From Viscum album (Eukaryota > Streptophyta > Magnoliopsida > Santalales > Viscaceae), in contig OY728143.1 in NCBI GenBank assembly GCA_963277665.1, forward strand, positions 536,892,394 through 536,956,393: 64,000 bases of DNA. Reading direction: 5' to 3'. Made by a program: the position numbers and the translations under genes. Shown here one piece after another: positions 62,563-64,000 of this stretch (position 1 is the first letter of the stretch; each line of letters starts with the position of its first letter). The notes beneath the pieces are model-generated. The model made no database searches. It was not told the origin of the DNA and was given only the letters and a program-made list of their open reading frames with translations.

Positions 62563-63067
62563 TTTGAAATTTCCATTCCAAAACTATTTCAAATATACCG
62601 GTTCACTGAAATTGAGTTTTATGAATTTAATTGAATTTAAATTAGAAAGTTTGAATTTAAATCAAAATTTTAAATAAATCACGGAATAAAATGATAATCA
62701 ATTTGGATAATCAGGTTGGAACCACCTACCACTTTCACGAAACCCAACACTTGCAATGAAACTGATCAACAAGAATGAAGGTATAAAAAATCTTGAAAAT
62801 CAACCCGTAAGCAAGATCCAAAATCATGGGGGGAAGATCCATCAACTTTAGGATAACCCATTGAAATACCAAGAGATGGGAAAAAGAGAAACAAGAAGAA
62901 CAATGAAGATATATTACCTGGATATCACCTGAAAAAAAATAATAACAGAACACGAAATGAATGTATCTAAAAGGGTTATATGGATAAAAGACTCATCGAG
63001 GGAGGATTTGGGTCGAGGGAAGATAAAATAGAGAAGATTGAATAACGAATTTTCAAGCACGCTGCTT

Positions 63068-63075
63068 CTTTTATA
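63068..63075 (-). promoter_or_regulatory. TATA box of LTR B2
   Basis: Minus-strand TATAAAAG, about 510 bp inside the LTR start. In LTR B1 the comparable place has a weaker TAAAATAG near 37553. Confidence 0.6.
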
Positions 63076-63382
63076 GGCTATTGTCTGGGAATTAGACTAT
63101 TTGTACTCTAGTTAGACCCCATGACTGATACATTTTTCAAAACTGTGAAAGGTGTGGAAAATTTTAACAACCCTATAATCTTGGGTTATAACACAATGTG
63201 TAATACCGTAAACAATATGTAATACATAATTTTTTGTAACCGTCAAAATACATATGGTTTTTCGTTAAAACCCGACGCTCCAAGTAAAAAACTATTCACT
63301 TACTTCATCACAACGTGTAGTGACCACTAATAATGTATACTCATCATAGCATTAAGCTGTTTATGACTTGCATGTAAAACCA

Positions 63383-63422
63383 TTACATGAAGTGTAATGA
63401 TGTTACATGGAATGTAATGATT
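63383..63422. repeat. 20-bp tandem repeat in LTR B2 U3
   Basis: TTACATGAAGTGTAATGATG is followed directly by TTACATGGAATGTAATGATT. Each unit is itself a near-palindrome (TTACAT...TGTAA). The site lies about where LTR B1 carries its GTACACG palindromes. Confidence 0.8.
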
Positions 63423-63614
63423 TGGAAGTTCATAGAAAATCTTTTTTAAGGGTGAAAAATCAACAAATGTTTGACTTCAACATTAAAGGTATATTCCCAA
63501 TTCTAACTCAGCCCTATTCTAAACAATGAAAATGAAACCCAAAATAAGATTTAATGTGTGCCTATTAAGATGGTAATTCTTTGTTATATCCTCCCCACCA
63601 TAAGAACTTTCTTT

Positions 63615-64000
63615 CCCCAAAAATCCTAAGTGGAACCTTCTATGCCAAAGAGGTGAGGCCTTTTATCTCTCATCAGTGCCTCACATTCCCATGTCCCGTG
63701 ACTATAAGAACTATTATTCCATAGCACTCAACCCAATGGTATCACTATCTAATGAAGTACTTTGGTCTTATAATCAACAACTATGATTAAATATTCAATC
63801 AAAGATAATTCAAGCTCAATTTCAAGAACACTCCAACCCAATAAACGATATGGATCTGGAAGATATTTTCTCAGTTGTGATACACAGAACAGGTTATGTA
63901 TCAACGTCAGATATAGTGCAAGTGTTAAAATGTAAGAAACATTTCCCATATGCTCAAAAAACTTTAAAGGACCCACAAAAGGAGGAGCGAACTTCCCTTG
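63615..64000 (-). pseudogene. E4 integrase C-terminus and chromodomain
   Basis: The frame from 63976 contains MGPLKFFEHMGNVSYILTL (GPY/F-type module), then IHNLFCVSQLRKYLPDPYRL and IIVVDYKTKVL. After the stop at 63749, the same frame continues as a chromodomain: VLWNNSYSHGTWECEALMRD and PHLFG. It has at least two stops, and the EEATWE core is shortened to HGTWE. The extension beyond 64000 could not be read. Together with the LTR this shows a chromovirus 3' end. Confidence 0.88.

Larger units (their letters stand above)
61261..63588 (-). repeat. LTR B2 (3' LTR of E4)
   Basis: In element orientation it starts TATAACAAAGAATTACC (63588) after GGTGGGGAGGA, has a TATAAAAG at 63075 and ends CTGGTTTGGGATA at 61261. 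Start and end align with LTR B1. It contains a 12-G run at 62551 and a pair of 20-bp repeats at 63383. The frames at 61367-61552 and 62735-62953 lie inside it and are not genes. Confidence 0.82.
61261..64000 (-). mobile_element. E4: Ty3/gypsy chromovirus, 3' end with LTR B2
   Basis: On the minus strand, coming from outside the window, the integrase C-terminus and chromodomain (63976 down to about 63615) are followed by a short purine-rich stretch and LTR B2. The rest of pol, gag and the 5' LTR lie beyond 64000. Since LTR B1 belongs to the same LTR family, E4 shows which kind of element B1 came from. Confidence 0.88.

Noticed and set aside
1..64000. tRNA, rRNA, organelle insert or host gene
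   Set aside because: No cloverleaf-type A/B boxes outside primer-binding sites, no rRNA-like blocks, and no exon with a recognisable plant protein were seen by eye; a formal tRNA or protein search was not possible.

Overview
The window is a piece of intergenic DNA from a large, repeat-rich seed-plant genome. The evidence is Ty3/gypsy (Metaviridae) retrotransposon pol genes ending in a plant-type chromodomain, LTRs that begin TGTAAC, primer-binding sites resembling the initiator-Met tRNA type (TGGTATCA...), very AT-rich sequence between elements, and no recognisable host gene, tRNA, rRNA or organelle insert. Species cannot be named from the sequence. The chromodomain type and long LTRs point to Tekay/Del-like chromoviruses; that lineage call is an inference.

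Layout. 1-7278: element E1 (+), cut by the window edge, with the end of gag, then protease, RT, RNase H, integrase and chromodomain, all broken by stops, followed by a 3' LTR of about 3.56 kb (A1). 7279-18263: a second, 5'-truncated LTR of the same family (A2), a degenerate primer-binding site, then about 7 kb of non-coding internal sequence (a LARD-like, large non-coding derivative). 18264-27214: element E3 (-), with two LTRs, primer-binding site, gag and pol, all decayed. 27215-35138: element E2 (+), with left LTR, primer-binding site, gag and pol, and a right LTR reduced to its last ~640 bp by an internal deletion. 35139-36288: a 142-bp tandem array and a ~36-bp minisatellite. 36289-39351: an LTR of another family (B1, +). 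41040-45399: an inverted LTR of family A (A3, -). 45400-50617: a strict 33-bp minisatellite and decayed sequence that includes the end of a further A-type LTR (A4, +). 50618-52620: a second copy of the non-coding internal region. 52640-61260: very AT-rich, unassigned sequence with a few small tandem arrays. 61261-64000: the 3' end of element E4 (-), with LTR B2 and the end of its integrase and chromodomain.

None of the genes looks functional. E1 keeps most catalytic residues but has one frame change and seven internal stops; E2 and E3 have also lost catalytic residues in protease, RT and integrase. The remaining signal is non-coding: related minisatellites with 32-34 bp periods at several loci, a repeated small hairpin in the family A leader, LTR palindromes, and a conserved 2-kb internal region without a coding frame. 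I see no host gene pathway and no evidence of a new functional system. The non-coding element family with its attached minisatellites is the best candidate for something undescribed.
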